A stretch of 8,741 nt of DNA, taken from Geminicoccaceae bacterium. GTDB lineage: Bacteria; Pseudomonadota; Alphaproteobacteria; Geminicoccales; Geminicoccaceae. The notes under the pieces are model-generated. The model was not told where the DNA came from, ran no database searches, and saw only the letters and a list, made by a program, of their open reading frames with translations. Of this stretch, positions 1 to 6,563 are shown in pieces. Within the stretch, counting starts at the first letter, position 1. Every line of letters starts with the position of its first letter. The stretch spans positions 1-8,741 of the forward strand of contig JAPJRA010000116.1 of assembly GCA_030824835.1 (NCBI GenBank). The letters are read 5' to 3'. Made by a program: the position numbers and the translations under genes.

Positions 1-79
1 GTTGGCGGCATTCGTCCGGATTCGGGGACGGGTAGCCACCTTGCTTGCGCTCGATCATTGAAAGCCTGTAAACGGCCAT
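1..79 (-). CDS. Possible 5' end of a small unidentified gene (truncated by window edge)
   Basis: An open frame runs from an ATG at 79 to the window edge and gives 26 residues starting MAVYRLSMIERKQGGYPSPN. A purine-rich stretch (AGGGA, then CAGGA) lies just upstream, and AGGGA is about 8 nt from the ATG, a plausible ribosome binding site. A second in-frame ATG is at 58. I do not recognise the product. It would follow aclA on the same strand, 155 bases beyond its stop. The visible part is too short to show coding character, so it may be an ordinary open stretch or part of a dispersed repeat. Confidence 0.25.
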   Translation of the reverse strand, partial: MAVYRLSMIERKQGGYPSPNPDECRQ

Positions 80-124
80 TCCTGATTTCCCTGATTTTGC
101 GGCGATAGACGACTGTGCTGGGGG

Positions 125-147
125 AGGGACGGCTTCGCGCCATCCCT
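125..147 (-). terminator. Imperfect hairpin downstream of aclA (weak terminator candidate)
   Basis: The arms AGGGACGGC (125-133) and GCCATCCCT (139-147) pair over nine positions with one C/A mismatch around a five-base loop. It is the second hairpin met after the aclA stop. No T-run follows on the minus strand, so it may be a 3'-end stabilising structure or a Rho-associated end rather than a classical intrinsic terminator. Confidence 0.3.
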
Positions 148-168
148 GGTCGCCCTTGCGCGGCCTCT

Positions 169-193
169 GGCTGCGGTCACCTCGACCGCAGCC
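169..193 (-). terminator. Perfect 10-bp hairpin 40 nt after the aclA stop (terminator or 3'-end structure)
   Basis: GGCTGCGGTC (169-178) and GACCGCAGCC (184-193) are exact reverse complements separated by ACCTC. The stem is GC-rich and sits 40 nt past the stop of the last gene of the block, where a transcript end is expected. Neither strand has a T-run after the stem, so classical intrinsic termination is not supported. A 3'-end protective hairpin is equally possible. Confidence 0.4.
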
Positions 194-233
194 GTCAACC
201 GGTGCCGGGGCCCCCCTGTCATGCGGCTTGTGC

Positions 234-2924
234 TCAGGCGATGTACTTGAGGTCGGTGGCCGGGGTGCGCGTGTCCATGTTGCGGCCGCGGTTGAGATGG
301 TCCTCGATCTCGGCGGCCGAGCCTGCCATCCGGGCCAGCAGGAAGATCGTGAACGCCGCGCTCTCCAGCGCTTCCGGCCCAAACTCGCCCGCGCGGTAGG
401 GCTGCCAGAGCAGCTTCAGGAGCCAAGCCGCGATCACGCCGTCGACGTTGACGCAGAACACGTTGCTGGTGACGCGCTCCTCGTACAGGGCCTGGACCAC
501 GGCACGGTAATAGTCGTGGAACAGGTTGCGCTCGTGCCGCTCCTGCATGAGCTGGGCGACGAAGGCCTCGCGCGGGTCGGTGTTGATCCGCTTGCCGCGG
601 AACACCGGATGGTTGACGCCCGGGATCGCACGGGCGCCGTCGCCCGAAGTCTCGCGCCGCTTAGCCTTGTCCTGCTTGTAGGCCTGGGCGTAGCCGGTTG
701 CCATCGCGCGAACATCGATCCCATGCCCGCCGGTGCCCGGATCATCCAGGCTGACGCCCTGGAACTGCTCGAGCAGGAACTGGATGCCCTCGAAGCCGTT
801 GCCGCCGTGGCTGAAGCCGGTGTGGGTCAGAAAGCCGACCATGGCCTTGTTGACCTGCACCCGCTCGGGACTCTCCGGCCCATCGGCCGAGACGGCACCC
901 TTCGCACCCTGGGCGGAGATCGTGCCCGGCCCGTTGGTGAGCAGCAGGCCGAGCAGGACCTGGTAGGAGAACAGCTCCGTCTCGCCGGGCCGGCGGCCCG
1001 TGAGGGCCAGGCCGGCGAGCTCGGTGGCGGTCCAGCTGTGCAGGATCTCGTCGTCGGCGACGCCGCAGAGCGCGCCCGCCGCGTGCCGGCTGCCGGGGAT
1101 CGAGGCGCCGATCAGCGTGCCGTAGAGCGCCAGGTGCCACGGCAGGTTGAGCGCGGTGCGCCGGCTGATGCGCCGGCGCATCAGCGGCCCCCAGACCAGG
1201 GTGAGCGCGATGGCCGCAAGCACGGCGTCCGCCGTCACATGGTTGCCGAGCCGGCGGACGTAGCGTACGAAGACCGATTTCGCGCCGCGCGCCTCAAGCG
1301 CCGCCAGCAGTCTGCCGGCGCGCGGATCGGGGCCGTCGCCGAGCAGGGCTGGTGCCGCGGCGAGGTCGTCCATGGCCAGGGACTCGTCCTGCGCGTCGCC
1401 GACCCGGCCGCGAAACAGCTCGAGCAGGATATCCGTGGCCTGTACCGCACCGGCGACCCGGCGCGGGCCCAGGATGCTGGCGGCTGCCGCCAGCACCGCG
1501 TTGGGCGCGTTGCCGGCGGCACGCGAGGCGTCGGCCGCCGCCAGGATCGGATCACCGTGCAGGTTGACGTGCGCCGCGATCGCGACGTTGGCGAGCCGGT
1601 TCTCGTTCGGGCCATTGGGCTCGCGCAGGACGGCCAGACAAAGGTTGGACTCGAACGGCTGCAGGGCGGCGTCGAGCATGGCGACACCATGCAGGCTGGT
1701 CACCTGCGTCGCCGGGTCCATGATCGTGGCGCCCGAGGCGTCCTTCATCGACCGTCGGATGAACACGCCGCCGATCTGCCGGCCCAGCTCCTTGATCTGG
1801 GCGGCATAGGGTGCCGGCGCCTCGATCATGGGAAGGTCGAGCTCCCTGGGCAGGATCAGGCCCTGGTTGTTGCCGAACCAAGCCTTCAGCGAGAGATCGC
1901 CCTTGGCCGGCATGTCGGGCTCGATCCCGTTGAGCGCCATCACCTTGGTCAGGGCGAGCGGGATATGGGCGATGTTGGTGACCACCGCACCCTTGGCCGA
2001 GCAGACCTGATCGTTCGGCGTGAAGATGTCGTCGACGCCGAACATCTCCATGAACCACCGCTCCTTCGAGGCGGCGTCGTCGCCGGAGCCGGCCATGGCA
2101 CCGGCATGACCGACCGCACGCGTGAGCTTGGCCTTCCAGCGGCCGACGACGCAGGCGACGATCGGCTTGGTCGACTGCAGGCCGAGCTCGTAATAGCCGC
2201 CGGGCTCGGCGTAGAGCACGGCCGCCTTGCTGCGCTCGTCCTGGTCGAAGGCGTGAATGAACTCGGGTGCCGCGAAGTGGATGTAGACGTCCTTGCCGCT
2301 CGAGATCGAGGTCGTCGTCCCCCAACCGGCAGTGCTCAGATAGTTGGCGATGGTGGTGGTGAAGTTGCCGGAGTTGGAGAAGATCGCGACCGAGCCCTTG
2401 AGCAGCGTCTCGCCGGGATTGTCGCCGCCGAGCGCCCCGCCGATGCGCACCCGGTTCCAGGCATCGGCCACACCCAGCCCATTGCCGCCGAAGATGTCGA
2501 TCCCGTTCATCTGGCCGATCGCACGGATCTCGCGCGCATCGTGGACCGAGACCTTCTCGGTGATGATGATGATCTTCTCGAGGTCGGGATTGACCCGAAC
2601 CAGCTCGGCGACACCGTCGCGCACGGCCGAGGGCGGCAGATAGACCACGCCCGTGTTGAATCGGTGGCCGGCATTGAGGCCCTCGCGCACCGAGTTGAAC
2701 ACCGGCACGTCGCCGATCGGCGTCTTCAGCTTCTGGCCGCCGCGGCCGGGCGAGGTGCCGAAGACCACGTTGCCGCCAGAGAAAGCGTGACTGACCGGGG
2801 TGACGTCGCTGGACTCGCCGCCCAGGATGTTGAGCACACAGACGCGGTCCTCGCGCGTCGCGACCTTGGCCAGATTGTCGATGCCGACATAGTATTTGAA
2901 GCCGGGAACGCCCTGCTTGTACAT
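234..2924 (-). CDS. aclA: ATP-citrate lyase large subunit, divergent and extended (AclA-like)
   Basis: This 896-residue protein is the CoA-ligase and citryl-CoA-cleaving partner of AclB. With it, it should convert citrate, ATP and CoA to acetyl-CoA, oxaloacetate, ADP and phosphate in the cytoplasm. Residues 1-370 resemble succinyl-CoA synthetase alpha and the ACLY middle region. FSNSGNF (182-188) sits where the nucleotide/phosphate loop lies, and GHAGA (272-276) supplies the phospho-histidine, His273. The C-terminal part (about 625-896) is citrate-synthase-like, with GVNHPVF (His772) and NVDG (Asp828) matching ACLY's GIGHRV and NVDG. TNG (663-665) stands where ACLY has DHG, so the usual His is absent. 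Residues about 380-620 have no counterpart in the usual 610-residue subunit and look like another degenerate citrate-synthase-like module (AAASILGP at 480-487, DPRAGRLL at 533-540). The start at 2924 was chosen because AGGG lies 7 nt upstream and homology begins there. The frame is open to 3698, but that part lies in an alternate frame over aclB. It starts 32 nt after the aclB stop, so the two form an operon. An alternative is a related acyl-CoA ligase/lyase with another substrate. Confidence 0.88.
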   Translation of the reverse strand: MYKQGVPGFKYYVGIDNLAKVATREDRVCVLNILGGESSDVTPVSHAFSGGNVVFGTSPGRGGQKLKTPIGDVPVFNSVREGLNAGHRFNTGVVYLPPSAVRDGVAELVRVNPDLEKIIIITEKVSVHDAREIRAIGQMNGIDIFGGNGLGVADAWNRVRIGGALGGDNPGETLLKGSVAIFSNSGNFTTTIANYLSTAGWGTTTSISSGKDVYIHFAAPEFIHAFDQDERSKAAVLYAEPGGYYELGLQSTKPIVACVVGRWKAKLTRAVGHAGAMAGSGDDAASKERWFMEMFGVDDIFTPNDQVCSAKGAVVTNIAHIPLALTKVMALNGIEPDMPAKGDLSLKAWFGNNQGLILPRELDLPMIEAPAPYAAQIKELGRQIGGVFIRRSMKDASGATIMDPATQVTSLHGVAMLDAALQPFESNLCLAVLREPNGPNENRLANVAIAAHVNLHGDPILAAADASRAAGNAPNAVLAAAASILGPRRVAGAVQATDILLELFRGRVGDAQDESLAMDDLAAAPALLGDGPDPRAGRLLAALEARGAKSVFVRYVRRLGNHVTADAVLAAIALTLVWGPLMRRRISRRTALNLPWHLALYGTLIGASIPGSRHAAGALCGVADDEILHSWTATELAGLALTGRRPGETELFSYQVLLGLLLTNGPGTISAQGAKGAVSADGPESPERVQVNKAMVGFLTHTGFSHGGNGFEGIQFLLEQFQGVSLDDPGTGGHGIDVRAMATGYAQAYKQDKAKRRETSGDGARAIPGVNHPVFRGKRINTDPREAFVAQLMQERHERNLFHDYYRAVVQALYEERVTSNVFCVNVDGVIAAWLLKLLWQPYRAGEFGPEALESAAFTIFLLARMAGSAAEIEDHLNRGRNMDTRTPATDLKYIA

Positions 2925-2956
2925 GGTTATGCCCTGATCTTCGGTTTGATGGGGGT

Positions 2957-4237
2957 TCAGGCGGCCTTGCGGATGCCCAGGCGCTGCGCGACCTGCTCGC
3001 GGCCGCCGGCCTTCATCCAGCGGTCGGCGGCCTGGGCGTAGTTGACGACCTCGCTGATCGCCGAATCGAAGCCGAACATGCGGTAGGGCAGGCCCAGGGA
3101 TTCGACCGTGTCCTGCAAGGCCCCCATGCCGCGGATCAGGTTCGGCCCGCCGCGGCCGACAACGACGTAGAGCGGGGTCGGGCCGTGCTCGCTGAAATGC
3201 TCGCGCAGCGCGTCGCCCATGGCCCGGAACGTGGTGAAGATGTCGGTATTGTTCGACTTGCCGCCGATGATGAACAGCACGTTGGACTGCCGCAGCCAGT
3301 ACTTGAAGCAGATCCGGGCGACGTCCTTCATCTTCTCGTAGGGCGGGTTGCCGCCGAAGTCGGAGGAGATGATCGCGTCGTCGCCCAGGACCTCGCTGAC
3401 CAGCGAGTTGGCGCCGCCGCCGAAGGTGGGTGCCAGAATCGAGCCGTTCGGGTTGATGACGTAGACGTCGCTCTGGCCCTGGTGGGTGCGCAGCTGGTTG
3501 ATCTCGGTCTCGAACTCGGACTGATCGGCGGCGAACAGGTGGTCGGGCAGGCCCAGCCGTTCCCAGCGGGAGTCGTCGCGGTCGAAGCCGCACTTGAAGT
3601 CGCAGGCCACCGGCACCAGCCGGCCGCGGGCGTCGGGGCGCATCCGGATCGGGTTGAGCTCGAGCGTGGTCATGCCGAAATCGTGCACCAGCTCCCACAG
3701 CCGCGGCAGCTGCTGGACCAAAGGCGAGATGATCGAGCTGGGGGCGCCGATGTCCGCCAGGGCATTGGCGATGACGAACGCCTTCAGGCCGGTCAGGGCC
3801 TCGAACGGGACGGTGGCGATCTCGTCCTTGCCGAGTTCCTCGATGTCGACGCCGCCATGGTGGGTGATGGTGATCGTGGGGGCGCGAAACCGGGTCGAAT
3901 CGGCGATGGCGAAATAGACCTCGTGGTCGGCGGGCACCGCCGCCTCGAAGGTCACGCCTTGCGCCTTGGCGGTGACGTTGCCGTGGGTGTGCTGGGCGAA
4001 GAACAGCCGCTCGCGCTCGGCCAGCGCCGTCTTCAGGTCCTTGGCCCGCCCGACCAGCCCGGCCTTGCCCTTCTTGCCGATCGCCCCTTTGAAGATCGGC
4101 TTGATGAACACCATGCCGTGGCGATCGATCATCGCCTTGATCTCGGCCTCGGTGGCATCGGCGCCCAGCACCTCGGGCACCGGAAAGTTCACGAAGCGTA
4201 GGAGCTTGGCGCCGTGGAGCAGGCCGCTGAGCTGCAT
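2957..4237 (-). CDS. aclB: ATP-citrate lyase small subunit (AclB-like: ATP-grasp plus citrate-binding domain)
   Basis: This 426-residue protein matches the N-terminal half of animal ACLY and the roughly 400-residue AclB of green sulfur bacteria. It binds ATP and citrate and phosphorylates the AclA histidine. The ATP-grasp half (about 1-235) has a Lys/Gly-rich loop, KPIFKGAIGKKGK (46-58), matching ACLY KPDQLIKRRGK, and the metal-binding LELNP (192-196). The C-terminal half (about 240-426) carries the citrate pocket: GGG (273-275), SNNT (328-331, with Asn329 and Thr331 aligning to ACLY Asn346 and Thr348) and GRGGPN (361-366, with Arg362 aligning to ACLY Arg379). These conserved contacts favour citrate over succinate or malate, which would make it SucC or MtkA. 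The start at 4237 has AGGGAG 8 nt upstream. aclA follows 32 nt downstream, and the order aclB-aclA is that of Chlorobium. The 97-nt gap upstream is the largest in the block and could hold its own promoter. Confidence 0.9.
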   Translation of the reverse strand: MQLSGLLHGAKLLRFVNFPVPEVLGADATEAEIKAMIDRHGMVFIKPIFKGAIGKKGKAGLVGRAKDLKTALAERERLFFAQHTHGNVTAKAQGVTFEAAVPADHEVYFAIADSTRFRAPTITITHHGGVDIEELGKDEIATVPFEALTGLKAFVIANALADIGAPSSIISPLVQQLPRLWELVHDFGMTTLELNPIRMRPDARGRLVPVACDFKCGFDRDDSRWERLGLPDHLFAADQSEFETEINQLRTHQGQSDVYVINPNGSILAPTFGGGANSLVSEVLGDDAIISSDFGGNPPYEKMKDVARICFKYWLRQSNVLFIIGGKSNNTDIFTTFRAMGDALREHFSEHGPTPLYVVVGRGGPNLIRGMGALQDTVESLGLPYRMFGFDSAISEVVNYAQAADRWMKAGGREQVAQRLGIRKAA

Positions 4238-4252
4238 CGTCTAATCTCCCTT

Positions 4253-4267
4253 CGCACGGTGCGTGCG
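4253..4267. promoter_or_regulatory. Inverted repeat in the aclB leader (possible operator)
   Basis: CGCAC (4253-4257) and GTGCG (4263-4267) are reverse complements around GGTGC. The tighter palindrome GCAC-G-GTGC (4254-4262) is nested in it. It lies 16-30 nt upstream of the aclB start, just beyond the ribosome binding site, where an operator or a translation-affecting hairpin could act. Short inverted repeats arise easily in GC-rich DNA, so support is weak. Confidence 0.25.
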
Positions 4268-4299
4268 GTTTCGTTTCTCGGCAGAACTGGTTTAGCGGT

Positions 4300-4315
4300 G
4301 CCGCCTGTCAGCGGC
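4300..4315. promoter_or_regulatory. Dyad between the regulator gene and aclB (possible operator)
   Basis: GCCGC (4300-4304) and GCGGC (4311-4315) are reverse complements separated by six bases, 20 nt after the stop of the RegA-like gene. The half-sites fit the loose GCGNC/GNCGC pattern described for RegA/PrrA sites, but in the divergent arrangement. The motif is too short and GC-rich to be decisive. On the minus strand the stem is not followed by a T-run, so a terminator is unlikely. I see no convincing -35/-10 pair in 4238-4334. Confidence 0.2.
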
Positions 4316-4334
4316 CTGTCGTCCCACCCGTCCG

Positions 4335-4988
4335 TCATCGACAGGTCGACGCCCGCAGCGGCGGCGCTCGCTTGCCCAGCATGCGCTGGAGAGAGCGCCG
4401 GTGCATGCCAAGGCGGCGCGCCGCGTGGCTCACGTTGCGGTCGCACTGCTCGTAGATGCGCATGACGTGCTCCCAACAGGTGCGACTGAGACCCAAAGGC
4501 ATATCGGGGACCGGCGGCAGCACGGGCGCTCGATCCAGCAGCGCGTCGACCAACTCGTCCTTGCCGAGCGGCTGCGGGATATAGTCGTCGGCGCCGGCAC
4601 GCAGCGCCAGGATCACCGAGGCAAAGCTGTCGATGTCGGTGACGACGACGATTCGTATCGCCGCTTGGCACCGGCGCAGATATCGGACCAGCTCGAGCCC
4701 ATGACCGTCACCGAGACGCAGGTTGACGACGGCGTGGGAGAAGTCCTGCTGCGTCGCCGTCACCTGGGCTTGCTTCATGCCGGCGACGCTGGTCACGCTG
4801 AAGTCTTGTGCCGACAGCACACGTTGAAGCATAGAACGGCTGCCCGCCGACGTTTCGACCAGAAGCAGGCTCGTTGTCCGACCGGGATCCTTGACCGGGC
4901 TCAAACCTCGGTCCGCGGTCTCCCGAGACTCCCCACAAGGGGTCCTTGCACGCTCGTCCTGTTGCAACGGCAGGCTGTCGGGCTGCAT
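4335..4988 (-). CDS. RegA/PrrA/ActR-like regulator with degenerate (pseudo-)receiver domain
   Basis: This 217-residue protein has a receiver domain (about 40-150) and a C-terminal Fis-type helix-turn-helix (about 171-207). In WEHVMRIYEQCDRNVS, ARRLGMHRR and LQRMLGKR the DNA-binding end is nearly that of RegA/PrrA, the redox response regulators of alphaproteobacteria. The receiver has lost its chemistry. The phospho-acceptor is Asn89 (VVNLRLGDG, where RegA has VVDLRLEDG), the acidic pair is Glu45-Thr46 (LLLVET for LLLVDD), and the invariant Lys is Gln139 (IPQP for LSKP). Thr117 is kept. It probably binds DNA without phosphorylation or responds to another signal. About 40 extra N-terminal residues precede the receiver. 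The ATG is supported by its TGATG overlap with the terC stop, which suggests translational coupling. A TTG at residue 29 is a less likely start. No partner kinase is in view. Its place before aclBA makes those genes candidate targets, which is inference. Confidence 0.88.
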   Translation of the reverse strand: MQPDSLPLQQDERARTPCGESRETADRGLSPVKDPGRTTSLLLVETSAGSRSMLQRVLSAQDFSVTSVAGMKQAQVTATQQDFSHAVVNLRLGDGHGLELVRYLRRCQAAIRIVVVTDIDSFASVILALRAGADDYIPQPLGKDELVDALLDRAPVLPPVPDMPLGLSRTCWEHVMRIYEQCDRNVSHAARRLGMHRRSLQRMLGKRAPPLRASTCR

Positions 4989-5725
4989 CAAGGTGCGCCT
5001 TCCGTCGTCGCCGTCCGTTTCTTGCGGGCTTTGGAGGCCAGCAGGTTGAGCGATTCGACCAGGGCCGAGAAGGCGATGGCGAAGTAGAGATAACCACGCG
5101 GGATGTGGAAATGCAGCCCGTCCGCGATCAGCGCGACGCCGACCAGGAGCAGGAACGACAGGGCCAGCATCTTGACCGTGGGGTGGGCATTGACGAAGTC
5201 GCCGACCGGGTTGGCGGCCAGCAGCATGACCAGCATCGCGATGACCACGGCGGTGATCATCACCGGCAGCACGTCGGTCATGCCGACCGCGGTGATGATC
5301 GAATCCAGCGCGAACACCACGTCGAGGACGAGGATCTGCATCACCGCCACCCCGAACGTGATGGTCCCGACGCTGTGCTCCTCCTCGTGCCCCTCGAGCA
5401 TGTGGTGCGTCTCCATCGTGCCCTTGACGATCAGGAAGGCACCGCCGACGAGAAGCACGATGTCGCGCCAGGACAGGCCGAACTCGCCGATGGTCAGCAC
5501 CGGCTCGGTCAGGCCGATGATCCAGGTCAGCGAGAACAGCAGGGCGATCCGACCCAACAATGCCAGCGCCAGCCCGATCTGCCGTGCCAGCCGCTGCTGG
5601 TGCTTGGGCAACCGGCCGGAGACGATCGACAAAAAGATCAGATTGTCGATACCGAGCACGATCTCCAGTGCGGTCAACGTCAACAAACTTGCCCAGATCT
5701 GGTAGTCGGTCAGCAACGCGAGCAT
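4988..5725 (-). CDS. TerC-family integral membrane protein (second copy, His-rich loop)
   Basis: This 245-residue protein is of usual length for short TerC proteins such as E. coli YgdQ. It is mostly hydrophobic with about seven membrane segments. Its two signature repeats are EIVLGIDNL (21-29, Asp27) and DVVFALDSI (135-143, Asp141), the paired acidic membrane motifs of the family. Members are linked to tellurite resistance and to metal-ion export, notably manganese. HPTVK (181-185) and the HIPRGYLYFA segment (207-216) also match family patterns. A hydrophilic loop at 104-117 carries His107, His108, His113 and His117 among several Glu, which could bind metal. The upstream paralogue lacks most of these His residues. 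The start at 5725 has GGAAAG 10 nt upstream. The stop overlaps the regulator's ATG. The ion transported cannot be told from sequence. Confidence 0.9.
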   Translation of the reverse strand: MLALLTDYQIWASLLTLTALEIVLGIDNLIFLSIVSGRLPKHQQRLARQIGLALALLGRIALLFSLTWIIGLTEPVLTIGEFGLSWRDIVLLVGGAFLIVKGTMETHHMLEGHEEEHSVGTITFGVAVMQILVLDVVFALDSIITAVGMTDVLPVMITAVVIAMLVMLLAANPVGDFVNAHPTVKMLALSFLLLVGVALIADGLHFHIPRGYLYFAIAFSALVESLNLLASKARKKRTATTEGAP

Positions 5726-5769
5726 TGTCTTTCGTCTTTCCGTTGCTTAGGGTCAGCAGGTAGGGGCTC

Positions 5770-6555
5770 TCAACGCGCCATGCGGTCGGCGTCGGGCATG
5801 CCGGCTTGCTGCAGCGACCGGCGGTCGTCGCCCTCCTCGCCATAGGGACTTCTCAGGTGAACGGGCTTCGTCTTGCGGCGCTGCTGCATGTTGATCAGCT
5901 CGATGAACACCGAGAACACCATGGCGACGTAGATGTAGCCCTTGGGCACGTGCGCGCCGAAGCTGTCGGCGACCAGTGACATGCCGATCATGATCAGGAA
6001 GCCGAGCGCCAGGATCTTCACCGTCGGGTGCGCCTCGACGAAGGTCGCGACCGGTCCCGACGCGAACATCAGCACCATCATCGACAGGATCACGGCCACC
6101 GCCATGATCCAGATCTCGCTGGCCATGCCGACCGCGGTGACGATGCTGTCGATCGAGAACACCAGGTTGATGATCGCGATCTGCGCCACCACGGCCCCGT
6201 ACCGGGCCAGCACCTTGGCGCTGGCCTCGCCCTCCTCGCCCTCGAGCGCGGCATGGATCTCGTGCGTCGCCTTGTAGATCAGGAACAATCCACCCGCGGC
6301 CAGGATCAGATCCTTGCCGGAGACGCCATGGCCGAACAGGGCGAACAGCGGCTCGGTCAGGCCGATGATCCAGCCGATGAACACCAGCAGCACCAGGCGC
6401 GGCACCAGCGCCAGGGTCATCCCGAGATAGCGGGCGCTGGCCTGGCTCGCCTTCGGCAGCTTGCCGACCAGAACGGCGATCACCACGAGGTTGTCGATGC
6501 TGAGCACGACCTCGAGCACGGTCAACGTCAGGAGACTGGTCAGCGATTCGAGCAT
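5770..6555 (-). CDS. TerC-family integral membrane protein (first copy)
   Basis: This 261-residue paralogue of the next gene has the same layout of about seven membrane segments. Its signature repeats are EVVLSIDNL (15-23, Asp21) and NLVFSIDSI (130-138, Asp136). GWIIGLTEP (61-69) and AHPTVKILAL (175-184) are shared almost exactly with the downstream copy, which points to an old tandem duplication that has since diverged. Its central loop (98-112) is Glu-rich but has only two His. A hydrophilic, charged tail (224-261) ending SLQQAGMPDADRMAR is absent from the second copy. It begins 8 nt after the stress-protein stop and is followed 44 nt later by the second terC, so co-transcription is likely. 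The Shine-Dalgarno is weak (GAAG), so reinitiation from the previous gene is possible. The role is inferred as metal-ion efflux or homeostasis. Confidence 0.9.
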   Translation of the reverse strand: MLESLTSLLTLTVLEVVLSIDNLVVIAVLVGKLPKASQASARYLGMTLALVPRLVLLVFIGWIIGLTEPLFALFGHGVSGKDLILAAGGLFLIYKATHEIHAALEGEEGEASAKVLARYGAVVAQIAIINLVFSIDSIVTAVGMASEIWIMAVAVILSMMVLMFASGPVATFVEAHPTVKILALGFLIMIGMSLVADSFGAHVPKGYIYVAMVFSVFIELINMQQRRKTKPVHLRSPYGEEGDDRRSLQQAGMPDADRMAR

Positions 6556-6563
6556 CGTCGTCT

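Noticed and set aside
234..2924. Frameshift or gene fusion artefact explaining the long AclA
   Set aside because: The frame is open throughout, composition is uniform, and both flanking parts of the insert align in the same frame, so the extra module appears genuine.
156..3041. Open frame of 961 codons on the plus strand, antisense to aclA and the end of aclB
   Set aside because: It is the mirror of a GC-rich coding strand, where stops are rare. Its translation is Arg/Gly/Asp-rich with no recognisable domain, while the minus strand encodes clear ACL motifs throughout.
2925..3698. N-terminal extension of the aclA frame by 258 codons
   Set aside because: It lies in a different frame over aclB, gives Arg/Pro-rich low-complexity sequence, and ACL homology begins at the ATG at 2924, which has AGGG 7 nt upstream.
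3185..4201. 338-codon plus-strand frame antisense to aclB
   Set aside because: Shadow of aclB with no motif and no plausible ribosome binding site evidence. The minus-strand product is conserved along its full length.
2957..4237. Calling this gene succinyl-CoA synthetase beta or malate-CoA ligase
   Set aside because: The C-terminal half carries the ACLY citrate-binding residues (GGG, SNNT, GRGGPN), and the partner subunit has a citrate-synthase-like C-terminus, which SucD and MtkB lack.
4238..4334. Sigma-70 promoter for aclB using CTGACA as -35
   Set aside because: At 17-bp spacing the -10 position reads AGTTCT, a poor match, and no better pair was found.
4989..5843. Upstream extension of the regulator frame through the terC genes
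   Set aside because: The overlapped region encodes a clear TerC protein in another frame, and the TGATG at 4990-4986 gives a natural start.
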